Made by a program: the position numbers and the translations under genes
Notes under the pieces: model-generated
What the model was told of the DNA's origin: nothing
Databases searched by the model: none
The model's input: only the letters and a program-made list of their open reading frames with translations
Assembly (NCBI GenBank): GCA_029948255.1
Contig: JALIZF010001876.1
Span: 558,001 to 622,000, forward strand
Length of the DNA: 64,000 nucleotides
DNA from: Telmatactis stephensoni
Taxonomy: Eukaryota; Cnidaria; Anthozoa; Actiniaria; Isophelliidae
Direction: 5' to 3'
Part shown: piece by piece, positions 50,747 to 62,800 of the stretch
How positions within the stretch are numbered: the first letter of the stretch is position 1
How the letters are laid out: each line of letters opens with the position of its first letter

Positions 50747-53271
50747 TCATGCGCCTAATGCATTACGCGTGCGCATTTATATGTATACAATGTATGAAGT
50801 GGAAGCTTAAGATAAGCAAAATCAGCTTTGTGTAATTCAAATGCATAATCATAGTTTGTGCATTTTGTGTCGACTTTGAAGATTTTACGTTTTTGTAGGA
50901 TATCTTTCATGTTATAGGAGTAACCTTGACTATCTTATGTTTAAAACCAAATGAAATAATCGTGTCTATTAATGGACGGAGAATAATAAGATTATTCTTG
51001 ATCGTGCTAAATTTAAAATGCTTAACAAGCTTCCAAAGACGTTTTCACTTAATTCTGGTCACATTTGTTGAAATATAATAAATACAAATAAAACTTTCAC
51101 AAAATGTCAATTTTTGTATATGTGTTCACTCGAGGATACATGGTTAACGTGAAGCGCTATGGCCCTTTGATGTTCCATTGTATAACCAAAGGAAATGGCT
51201 ATTCAGTATAGAGGCTTTACACCATCACGTGATGTTAGCCAAGACAGGAGGCACAGCAATAGAGTCTTTTCCCCAGGGAAACTGAACTCTTTCTCATGTA
51301 AACCAGATTAGTCCAGACTCTACTGTTCCTGCCTCCTGTCATGGTTGCTGTCACGTGATGGTGCAAAGCCTCAATATATGAGATTCTTGATTTGATTTTT
51401 TGTAGTACGCTGGATTCTCATGATCAAATGCAAAAAGAAAAAAGGCTGGTTTAACGTTCTAAAGTGTTTTTTTTTTTTGTAGATGGCATTGGGACTGCTT
51501 ATCCACTGAGTCTGTTTCTGTTATAGAATTATTTTTAGTATTAAAGGTAAAGCACTATATTTAACGTCGGAAGTTCCTTCAGCTAGAAGCAAAGCTAGAA
51601 TTTTATCCTATAGCTTTTTCATACTCCATAGCAAAATGAAACGAAATAAAGTCAAGTTTCGAAATGTTTGCTGTATTTGTGTCGTCATTCTCTTATTCGT
51701 GTTTTTTGCGGGATTTCAAACTCTACTATCGATAGTATATGTCTTACTGGGTCCTCCCGCAGAGAACAGGGACGCTAGCTAGCGCTCTGTTGAATAGTTA
51801 TCAGTGGGATGCAAACTGATTGAACTAGTTCCTTGCCACGTTATTATAAGCACTTCAATCAGAAATCGCAGATTATTAACGACAATTTATCTTAGGTAGC
51901 ACCCTACCATCCGTAGTTTTGTAGTTGGTTTTCTGTGTTACTGGAAAGAAAGATAACTACAATCGTTGTCATTATTTATTATTGGTCCACGTGTATAACA
52001 GTCACAGCGGTTTTTGTATATCATCTTAATACCCTAACATATGTAACATAATCTATCCAGTTTGGTTGACTATAAGGGCTTTCGAAACTTCTCACATGTA
52101 AGGGTTTATTTTTCATCGCTAGAAATTCCGGTCATATCGCGGGAGCAATAGATCAGCGGATTTCGTCACGAGGAAAACAAAATGGCGTGGGTTTTTTTTT
52201 TTTTTTTTTTTTGCAAAGAAATAGCCCGAGGAAAAGATATATTCGCGGATATATATAGTTTCTGAAACTTCAATTCTTACAAAAGCCCAAATCCATCTAT
52301 TAAGTCCTACATCTCTCAGAACTATCAGAATACAAAGTATATTCAAAACTTAAAATTTTACCTTTCCTTTTTGATCATTTTCATACGAGGAAAAATCACA
52401 AACTTCCCCATACATCTTCTTATAGCGAGCGTAAATCCGAATATCACAACCAAAATTGCCCAAATACATTTGCACAGTAGACATTATCATGTTTCCTCTA
52501 AAACAAATTGATCAGCTGGTCCTCTATTATAAACCTTTCCTTTTTGCTTCTACATTTGTTCCTTTTGCGTTTCTATTGCCAAACTGCGAAAATACACATT
52601 TTAAAAGCGTCATATCTCTAAATCAAAAACGTGAACGTTATTTGCGTAGTTGGATTCACAAAATATGGTGGTTATACATCACCAATATTAAATTTGAAGC
52701 AAATAGGTAAAATCTTTATGCGTTCATATTCACGTCCAAAACGCTTCAAGCTGAGTATTTTTTTGTTGATTTGTATGCGTTCATTGAAGCGTCAAAGTTT
52801 ATTCATATATGTATTTTTTTAATTAAATCAAAAACGATGTCCGTAATTCCTGGCCATGGTTCAAATCGTAATACTTACGGTTTCATTTTTTTGAGTTATT
52901 GGGATCATTTTTATTTTGTAAGTAGAATTTGTCGTTTTCGTACATTGCATAACTAAATCTGGACTTGGATGGCTGATCAACAAGATAACAATATGTTAAT
53001 TGAACTCCCCAGGTTGCCTACAAGGAAATCAGACAACATATATTCTTATATATGCGGAAATTCACTCATACGTTGATCAGAAAACAGACCTCCAAGCCTC
53101 CAAGCCTTATCTATCTTTGAAATCTTATGAAATAATCACTTTGTACAGTTCTTAAATATTGCCTGATGGCCTCTAAATGGGACGATATATTACAACTTGG
53201 TAGACATTAATCATCACGATGATTTCATACAACTTCTGTACGCTATACCATTAGTACTTTGATGTTGACAA
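50747..53271. other. Intergenic region C to D
   Basis: Contains the 3' flank shared with gene D (50750-51130 and about 57890-58290), a MITE at 51205-51371, and the upstream receptor-promoter copy (51610-53271) with a poly-T insertion (52193-52211). A TATA-like TTATATATGC lies at about 53045. No other gene is supported. Confidence 0.5.
51205..51371. mobile_element. MITE (GAGGCTTT-CACCATCACGTGATG termini), copy 1
   Basis: Hairpin with complementary ends (CCATCACGTGATG on the left, CACGTGATGGTG on the right). A second copy sits at the same relative position after gene D (58388-58552), so it predates the C/D duplication. Confidence 0.75.
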
Positions 53272-54963
53272 ATGATGAAGATAGCTACAGCGATTCTACT
53301 GACCTTTCTTTGGGGAATTTGTTCAGCTCAAGAGTACTTTCTTATTGGTCGCGAACATCCAGATCAATTTCAGATTTCTACACCGCCATGTTCATCTAGT
53401 GGCATAGCACAACTATGTAGTCAAATGGCTGCAGAAAGTGTCTCCTTTCCCGACTGCACATGTGAATGTAACTTCAACAAGACTCACAATGTGTTTGGAT
53501 TCTTTGACAATACTTGGAAATGTGAAAGCAACTTTAATGTTCGCAAACATGCAAGTATGTAAATCGTAGTTTTTATGAGTGATTTCATCATCACCTCCAT
53601 AAACCGTTTAACGCTTCGTTTATATTCGAATATTTTTATATTGATCAAATTTTCTTCTTGTTTATATTCATTAATTTTCGGGTGACGTGAGAGAAGTTTT
53701 TGAAGTATGGTTCTAATCATCTCGTGTAAATATAAATGAATTCTTCATCCGGTCTCTCATCTGTAAATGCACCCTTAAAAGAAACAAATAGAAACCTTCA
53801 TGAATGCTGAAGGATCTTTTAGCGTTGTTTCAAGGAATGGATTCCATGCATATGTTGTTAGAAAAGTGCGCATATGAAAAAAGGAAGATCAATTCGCTTA
53901 CATCCGCCGGGGAACGCTCGCAATCGATTGATTTAACTTTCATGCATCATATGTACAAATCTTTATTAAATATTTTAACTATATTCAAATGAATATAATT
54001 AGAAATAATGCTTCTTTTTTTACTTTTGAGATTGCACAGTTGCATATCTTGATGGACAAAGTCCAACAAGCACTCTCAAGCTTGTAGATTACGATTCAAA
54101 TGATAAAAGAATAGGAATTATCACCAGTATTCAAGATACTTCATGTAAACTTCAAGATCACTTCTTATACCTGGATTGCTCTGGTACCTGGAGGGAAATG
54201 AAAAATGCTGCTAATGGCTTTTATCTTAATTACAACCGAAATATGCGTCGGTATGTTCTCAAGGTATGTGACTTGCAACGAAATGATGCGGGGATCGATT
54301 CACTTCGTGTTTATCTTGTTCTTGATATTTTTCTCTCTCGGCGTAAAAATGTTTTATGTTTAGGATGAGAAAGGGGGTTCCCGGGTACCCAAGGAACTCC
54401 CCTTGGACCCGCCCCTGCGTTGATTAGTTTAATTGGCATTAATTATGTGCCATGCATTATATCCATTTTTATTAGCAATATTTTCTCTCTCGTATATACA
54501 GAGTAAAGATCAAAACGGTTTTCAGAGTTATACTCCAAGACTTGGTGGTCGTTTAATCAAGCTGAACATCGAATGCTCTTCACAAAGGCATTATTGTGTG
54601 GTACTCAAGGTATACGGAAAACTAAACTGTAAGTATATATCAAATATCAGTCAATATTTCTAATATTTGTGTTATGGTCGGGGTTAAATGACTTTGAATC
54701 ATCTTGTTTAAGGTTCAGTACTAAGGCCAACGACTTCATCTTACACTCCAATGACGACAACAAAAACCTTGATGGTTTCGTCCCAAATTACTCCTACATT
54801 GATATCGTCTATGAGTTCTACTTTGTTACAGTCCTCTGTACCTCACACTTCACTAACCGTAACGAAACAGTCATCGATTCAAGTCATCGTCCAAAGCACA
54901 AAATCACCTAATGTAAGTAAACTGACTCATTAATTAAACAATAGAAAACATTTTCCGTGTTTG

Positions 54964-55002
<39 letters not shown>

Positions 55003-57699
55003 TCGAAAGTTATGCAAATCCTCGACTTCGCCTCGGGTTTGCAGAATTGTCTCGAATTCTCCCAACCCCTCTAGTGTTTATATCAGGCTATGCAAACACA
55101 GAAAAAGTACTGCTTTTATAAAATGACTTTATTCCTTTAAAAATTACTACAAAACGAATGATTGTTTTACGTCCATTTGATGATCAAAATATATGTTCTC
55201 AATACATTAACTTAACAATGGTGTTTTATAACTAGCCAATCAAAACACGCGATATAGAAATCCAATGTGGCAATTTTCGAGCTAAAAAATTTGGGAGACA
55301 ACTCTTAGAAAACTTTCGCTAAAATGAAAGAAAAATGGTACTTTCTAAAGACAAAATAACTCTTCGTTTTTGTGAAAAGTTCTGAGTTATCGAGGAGAAT
55401 ATTCTTCAGTGAAAATTCTCGCCAACCGCTTGAAAGAAAACCAACGACGTTTTCGAATTCTTGGACGTTGTGTAAAAGACAGTAACAAAAGCAACCACAT
55501 TGTCGAGCCGACGAAGGGTCAATTTGTGCTTGGAATTTTTCCTTTTATGAAGGTGTGTGCATGATGCCTGCTTATCTGGATAAGACTAATTTTTTTTTAA
55601 TTACATCCATGGTTAGTGCCCGAATTTTATAATCAGTTAGGTGTTGAACAAGAGATATTTTTTACTGGTCTCGAAGTCCAGTGTTGTCCATTGTGAATGA
55701 AAAACAATCTTTTGCGATGAATGAACTTGACTCTTCACTGGCTCTAAGAAAACAATTCTGAATCGTAAACAACTGTTCCTCTTCATTTACTGTAATTTTC
55801 TTTTATTGATCGTATATATGATAATCCTATATTAAATCAAATGAAGCAATTGTTAGCTTTGTAAACGTTTTCATGCCTCTATTTCGATGCTTTTCAGCTC
55901 CGCAAATTTCCTCTTCGGTGACGGAGGTGGCACGTGGCCCAGCTAACTCTGTTAGAATCCTGTGACGTTTGTTTGCCGATCATTGAACTTTTTTAGCCTG
56001 TTAATGGAAACTTCCATGTTTTTTGGTCTTTTCTATTTTAGTTCTAACCTATTTCCTTCAAACACGGACAAAGAAGATTTGAAATTGATTCAGTTTTAGT
56101 GAGCTGCCGTCCCTTTTCCTGAAGAAAGCGAAAAGAACTAATCAAAAAAGACTCTAGTTTACTTTGCTTCATCAATTTGTTTTCTTATAAAATACATCAA
56201 TGCTGTATTTTTAAGTTTTTACAATGGTCAACTCAGTTCAGTTTTCAATCCAAATTTTGCCGCGAAACACAAAGATGGTGACGTCAAAACCGTGTTTACC
56301 TACTCTCGTGCAAACACAGCTCTCAGCCAATCAGAGTGCGCGTAGTATCTTAGTTATTTTATAACAGCAATTGCTTACTATCAATAGGCGTCACCCTTTA
56401 TATGTCAATCATAAAAATTAATGCTAGGGCTCTATAAAGGGCAGAAACTATAATCTTTTTCACTGCTATAGATAGCCCTTCGAATATACATTATAATCGT
56501 ATTTCTTTTTCAAGGAAACAGAAAGAGTTCAAAAAGGTGGCAAGACAGGTGCTACAACCACTAACAATACTAGTATCATCGCGGGCGCAGTTGGTGGTTT
56601 AACGGCGTTGGTGGTGATCATCGTGATAATCATTATCATTTATAAGATAAAAGGAAAACGGTATGTAGAACAAACTGTGGCTCGTTGTTTTTCCTTTTAA
56701 ATTGAGCCTGCATGATTTCCTTCAAAACCATCTCCAGAAAATATGATCAGAACTAATTATTTATTATCTGTAAGATAGTTAGTCTCCCTCGCAGCCGTGT
56801 TTAGCCTCGTCACGCAACGCACCCTCGTGTCACTCTCGCAAATAAAGCTGTATTATCGTCGTTATTGTACTATTATTTAAACACCGTATATATTTGTCAG
56901 CTGAGTCTCAAATTCAGAGCTGATCGAATCGGGGATAACTTATTGCGCATCAGTGCTATTAAAAATTGGTTTCATTGAAAGTTACTAACAATTTTTTAAC
57001 TTTCAGAAACATGGCTACTGGCAGGACACCCGAAAATGCAAGTATGTACTGCCTGATTAGTATTATTTCCGAGGAAACAAAATATAAAATACACGGCACT
57101 CACCAACAGAATATGGTGCACGCTGCCGTATCAAACATACGTTCTATTCTTATCTTTGAGTTTTTTTGATAAAAAGAATTTTAATTTTAAGTTTTATAAT
57201 ACTTCTAATAACTTCTATAATACAAAATGCTCGATATACGATTTTCTTGTTTTTGTTTTCATATTTTACAGGTGTTTACGAGGAACCCAGTTTCGACAAC
57301 CATATAACTAAAACTGGTCAGCAATCATCCGCCGAAGAAGACTACGACTACACTTACACCAACAACTTACCGGCTGCAAAAAGGAAAAATGATATAGCTA
57401 TGGTACCCGTCAACGTCCTTGAGGGACTTGCTTCTGGAGGTGCTCAAGTGGATCATGTATTAGAAGGACATGATTCCGATGCACCAAATGTATATGGTTC
57501 TGCTGAGGCTCAAGACCCTCATGTATATGGTTCCCTTGAAGCTCAAGACCCTCATGTATATGGTTCCCTAAATTGCCCGAAAGCTAGTGATGTTAGACCA
57601 CTGTCTGAAGGAAACATTTACCAGGATCTGGACCACACTGGACAGCAGTCTGGTGGTGAATACCAACCGTTGAACTTTCCACAAAAATCCATAACATGA
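53272..57699 (+). CDS. Receptor family gene D, intact frame with fused and shortened tail exon
   Basis: Exons: 53272-53554, 54031-54263, 54502-54628, 54713-54912, 56515-56660, 57007-57041, 57272-57699. The sum is 1452 bp (483 aa), with all phases consistent. Signal peptide (ATAILLTFLWGICSA), Cys-rich module with CTCEC and FGFFDNTWKC, ectodomain, Ser/Thr stalk, and TM (SIIAGAVGGLTALVVIIVII). Unlike B, C and E, exon 7 reads straight into the tail: the donor G of exon 7 is changed (GATATAGCTATGG) and a deletion joins it in frame to exon 8 sequence. The tail is shorter, with two YGSL, YQDL and YQPL plus degenerate NVL, HVL and YGSA motifs. A decayed leftover tail lies at about 57706-57900. Confidence 0.78.
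54935..56360. mobile_element. About 1.4-kb insertion in intron 4 of gene D
   Basis: Gene C has no counterpart between ACTGACTCAT and ACAGCAATTGCTTAC, so about 1.4 kb was inserted (or deleted in C). The left end forms a 140-bp hairpin (TTTGCATAGCCTGATATAAACAC and its complement near 55080-55100). The rest has no supported ORF. The element type is not recognised. Confidence 0.55.
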
Positions 57700-58387
57700 G
57701 TAACAAAAATCTAGAACCCGAGTACAACGTCCATTTTATGATGTAATTGAGGGACCAGGCTCAAAATCCTCATGTATATGGTTCCCTAAAATAATTCTTC
57801 TAATGCTACCGATAAACACTAACTGACAGTGACCTATCCACGAACGTCTGTGAAGATGAAGAACTTGACTGATGGATCCTATCAGTCATGCGCGTAATGC
57901 ATTACGCATGCGCATTTATATGTATACAATATATGAAATGGAAGCTTGAGATAAGCAAAATCAGCTCTGTATAATTCAAATGCATAATTATAGTTTGTGC
58001 ATTTTGTGTCGACTTTGAAGATTTTACGTTTTTGTAGGATATCCTTCATGTTATAGGAGTAACTTTGACTATCTTATGTCTGAAACCAAATGAAATAATC
58101 GTGTCTATTAATGCCTAAAATAAAGCTTTTCGAATTAATTTGGGACGGAAAATGATAAGATTATTCTTGATCGTGCTAAATCTAAAATGCTGAACAAGCT
58201 TAAGCTTCCAAAGACCTTTTCAATTAATTCTGGTCACATTTGTTGAAATAAAATAAATACAAATAAAACTTTCACAAAATGTCAATTTTCGTATATGTGT
58301 TCACTCAAGGATACATGTTTAACGTGAAGCGCTATGGCTCTTGTGTGATGTACCATTGTATAATCAAAGGAATTGGCTATTCAGTAT

Positions 58388-58552
58388 AGAGGCTTTGCAC
58401 CATCACGTGATGTTAGCCATGACAGCAGGCACAACAATAGAGTATTTTCCCCCAGTGAAACTGAACTCTTTCTCATGCAAACCAGATTAGTCCAGACTCT
58501 ACTGTTCCTGCCTCCTGTCATGGTTGCTGTCACGTGATGGTGCAAAGCCTCA
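58388..58552. mobile_element. MITE (GAGGCTTT-CACCATCACGTGATG termini), copy 2
   Basis: Close copy of 51205-51371 at the same relative position downstream of gene D. Confidence 0.75.
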
Positions 58553-58764
58553 ATATATGAGTTCTTGATTTCATTTTTTGTAGCACGCTGGATTCTCATG
58601 ATCAAATGCAAAAGAAGCTGTTTTAACGTTTTAAAATGTTTTTTGTAGATGGCACTGGGACTGTTTATCCACTGAGTCTGTTACGCTTTAGAAATATTTT
58701 TAATATTAAAGGTAAAGCACTATATATTTAAAGTCGGAAGTTCCTTCAGCTAGAAGCAAAGCTA

Positions 58765-58975
58765 GAAGCTGGTCTCCCAGGAAGCCGACGGTGCGCTAAT
58801 TCTATCCCACTCTCTCCATCAGTGTCAATTTTACGGGTATTTAAAGCTAATTAAAGCTACACGGAAAGGAAAGAAGTCGAAACAAGAACGTGAAGTCACT
58901 GGGAATCGAACTCAGGACTTCTGGCACTGAAAGCTGCGCACTATATACCAACTGCGCCATCCTTGCTCCTTTTTC
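58765..58975 (-). mobile_element. tRNA-derived SINE
   Basis: On the minus strand a tRNA-like head is visible at about 58972-58895: A box TGGCGCAGTTGG and B box GAGTTCGATTCCC at tRNA-like spacing (RNA polymerase III internal promoter). A non-tRNA body follows. It does not fold as an obvious intact tRNA gene, so I call it a SINE. Confidence 0.6.
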
Positions 58976-59839
58976 CTTCTTATACTATTCTCTTTTTGCA
59001 ATACAATACAACTATTGACTTTCAAAATGTAGAAAAATAGAAAGGAAGTCTGGAAATTTTTGGTCGTTAGAAACAGAACATTTTAAGAACACAGACGTCA
59101 CAATGGTCACGTCATCTCTGTCTCGGAACGTGGTTCACAGCACATTTATTAGCTTCTATATCACCAAACTCGCCAGCGCTTCTTTGTGTTTGTGCAAAAA
59201 TGATAGCGTATGTTTTCTGGACAAACATTATACATATTAGTAGTAAAGTAATAAAGACAAGGCCTTTCATACGAACAAAGGTTGTAGTTTCAGACCTGTA
59301 GAGGTGCCAATATTAGGTTATTTGAGGAAAATATACAATTTAGTGAAATCGAAAATATCAATTTCATTATACAAAAATATCGTGCTGAAACCTTTCTTGT
59401 TCAATTTCAATTTTCATTCCTTTGTTTGGTTTTGACATTTTCATTGTAATTCGATACAGCGTTAGTTAATTTACCTGGATGACTGAGCAATTCAGTCATA
59501 ATAATATGCTTATGATATGCAACAATTACTCTAAGTAAGTGAGTCAGATAAAATAACTCCTTATATGTACATACATAAATACACCGTCCGTAAATTAACT
59601 CGAAATGCTCTGATAATGCTCTGATAAAACTTCCAAGCTCTTCCTATAGATTCATCGAAAAAATTTGGTCAACAGAGTTGGAAACTATGCGTGTTAACGT
59701 CACATTAGTTTCGCCATTAATTAGATGAGCGATGGAAGGTTTCGTGAGTACCAATACTGGTACAATATACTGAAATGCGATGGTTTCCTACAACGCACAC
59801 ATATAACTATAACTAACTACAAGGGCATATTCATGCTTG

Positions 59840-62800
59840 ATGCTAACAATGACTGCTGCTAGAGCACTTATTTTTCCGCTTCTATGGCAAGTTTGTTGGA
59901 CATACGAATACTTTATCGAACGTCACGCACATGAAGATAAATTTGAGATTCCTTCTCCGCTGTGTACTTCATCAAGCAACACGGCGCAGATGTGTCAACA
60001 AAGGGGTGCCAAACAGAAAATGGATTATTTTGATTATAATCCAGTGCAATGTACATGTCAGTGCGACCAAATCAACTATGGTGGTGTATTTGGGTTCTTC
60101 AACAATGGATGGACTTGTGAAAGTAGCTTCAACGTCCGACATCATTCAAGTAAGTTCGTCAGTAGTTAGATATGAATTACAAAGGATTATCATAGCTCAA
60201 TGAATTCTTTTTGAGTTTAATGATGCCGCTGTACAATTAGACAACACTTGACTGAGTGAGACGCTAACACTAAGTAGGGGTACTGCGTGGCGCGGGTTTT
60301 CATAATCATACGAAATCTACTCTGTGATTTACATGATCTTTTCAGTTTCAGGATGTTCCGTAAAAACGTTTAAGGGTTACACAGACATCGATTCCCTTTT
60401 ATATGCGATATACTATAATAAAAAAGAAACTATTGGAAAAATAGAAGGAATCGATGCGCGCAAGTGCCACCTTCAAAACACCCTGGCATATTTGGATTGT
60501 AATGGTAACTGGACAAATATCATGGATCAAAATTATATCTTTTCAACTGTTTTTAACCGTCGCAAAAAGCTAGTTAAGCTTATTAAAGTAAGTAATTTGT
60601 AAAACATTTTTTTTGTGGGAAGATTTTAAGATGCTGAACACTAATGTTGTTTTATGTGTAGTATAGGGATAGATTCAATGAAAGAATTTATGGACGTGTA
60701 ATAAAATTGAACTTCACTTGCACCAAAGGATCAGCTTCTTCAAACTACTGCGTGGTAATGAAAATGAGTGGATCACATAAGTGTGAGTATAGAAAACTAC
60801 CAACTACCCAACCTTCAACCTAACCATACCACCAACCAACCAACCAACCAACCAACCAACCAACTAACCAACCAACCAACCAACCAACCAACCAACCAAC
60901 CAACCAACCAACCAACCAACCAACCAACCAACCAACCAACCAACCAACTAACCAACCAACCAACCAACCAACCAACCAACCAACCAACCAACCAACCAAC
61001 CAACCAACCAACTAACCAACCAACCAACCAACCAACCAACCAACCAACCAACCAACCAACCAACCAACCAACCAACCAACCAACCAACCAACCAACCAAC
61101 CAACCAACCAACCAACCAACCAACCAACTGATACCAACCAACCAACCAACCAACCAACCAACCAACCAACCAACCAACCAACTGATACCAACCAACCAAC
61201 CAACCAACCAACCAACCAACCAACCAACCAACCAACCAACCAACCAACCAACCAACCAACCAACTGATACCAACCAACCAACCAACCAACCAACCAACCA
61301 ACCAACCAACCAACCAACCAACCAACTGATACCAACCAACCAACCAACCAACCAACCAACCAACCAACCAACCAACTGATACCAACCAACCAACCAACCA
61401 ACCAACCAAATGATACCAACCAACCAACCAACCAACCAACCGATTCAACCAACGCACCAACCAACCAACTGATACCAACCAACCAACCAACTGATCAACC
61501 GATAGCAACCAGCCAAACACCTAACCAAACAACCAACCAACTGATCAACCGATACCAACCAACCACCTAACCAATCCAACAACCAATCCACCAACCAACC
61601 AACCATGGTTACCATGCACTAACTGGTCCATTTTCATTAATAGGCTCAATAGCGATGACAACCTCATCATCATCATCACCATTGCCAATGGCATCTTTTA
61701 TTCCAGGCGTGAAGTCATCGTTGTCCCCGTCCAACCCAACAACGGTAATGGATACTCATCAAAACCCAACCTCGATAAATATTTCCATCCTCATCTTATA
61801 CGTCAGGACCCTCAACCACTATCTACCTCATATATCCAACCTACAGCTTCCTTGGTTGCTGCAACATCTTCGCCATCCTCTACGTCAGAACCTCAATCAC
61901 GATCAAAAACATCTATTCTGCCTACTTTGTCAACATCCCGTCAGTTATCGAATACAATGTTGACGGTGCCATCAACTCGACCAACGAAACCAACTTCTAC
62001 TAAATTTATCACGAAAAGTACGAAATCATCGAATGTAAGTGAAATTACCTAAAATGCAAAAGTTGACTGGTGAGTCGGTGGTTAGTAATAACCCATTAAG
62101 GATAAAACCTTAGAAGCTTTAGTTTCTTTATAGACCTGATAAGCTGACGAATGATCTCGCAATTACATTCATGTATGTATATTACTAAAGACATTACAAT
62201 TATTCCTTCTGTCAGTTTAGGGGAATCAAAGGTGGCCGAGCGACGAGAGAGCCGGTCTGTCACCTCTGTGGTCCCGGGTTCGCTTCCCGGACGGGGCATC
62301 ACATGTGACTTGAGTTCTCGTGCTTGCTTTTTCCACATCCTCCGGTTTTTCTCCCTAGTCAGTAAAAACGAACTAGTGACCTGTGCACAAGCGCTAGAAA
62401 ATTTTGATACTTAAGTTATTGTTATTACTTAGACAACCAAACCACCTCTAAAAGATGAACAGAAAGCGACTAGTACTTCAGACAACATTAGTATTATCGG
62501 AGGCACAATTGGTACGGCATTGGCGTTGGTGGCCATCACTTTGATATTAATTATCAAGAAGAAAACAGGAAAAAGGTATCCAGGGAACTTAATAGCTTGA
62601 AAAGATTTCTTTTTTAATTTCATCTTAGTCATGATCTATTTATAATTCAAAAATATCCGTAAGGGGTAAGACCGTATATCGTAACGAATCGGATGTGGAT
62701 TTACAAATGATCATGATTCAAACGTGATAAGAAGCCGATTCCTCAAAAAATCAAAATTTTAGCTACATTTGACCTCTATGCATAACCAGATTGCATGATT

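Larger units (their letters stand above)
57700..59839. other. Intergenic region D to E
   Basis: Holds the decayed extra tail fragment of D (57706-57900), the second MITE copy (58388-58552), a minus-strand tRNA-like SINE (about 58890-58975) and AT-rich DNA. The stretch before gene E (from about 59460) resembles other receptor upstream regions (ATGACTGAGCA, TCCTTATATG). Confidence 0.5.

Noticed and set aside
60815..61520. Long ORFs of TNQP or VGWL repeats on both strands
   Set aside because: They are translations of the CCAA microsatellite. All frames stay open because the unit contains no stop, and a spliced receptor gene already explains the locus.
62215..62310. Functional tRNA gene
   Set aside because: A- and B-box-like sequences are present, but the surroundings do not give a clean cloverleaf and a C/T-rich SINE-like body follows.
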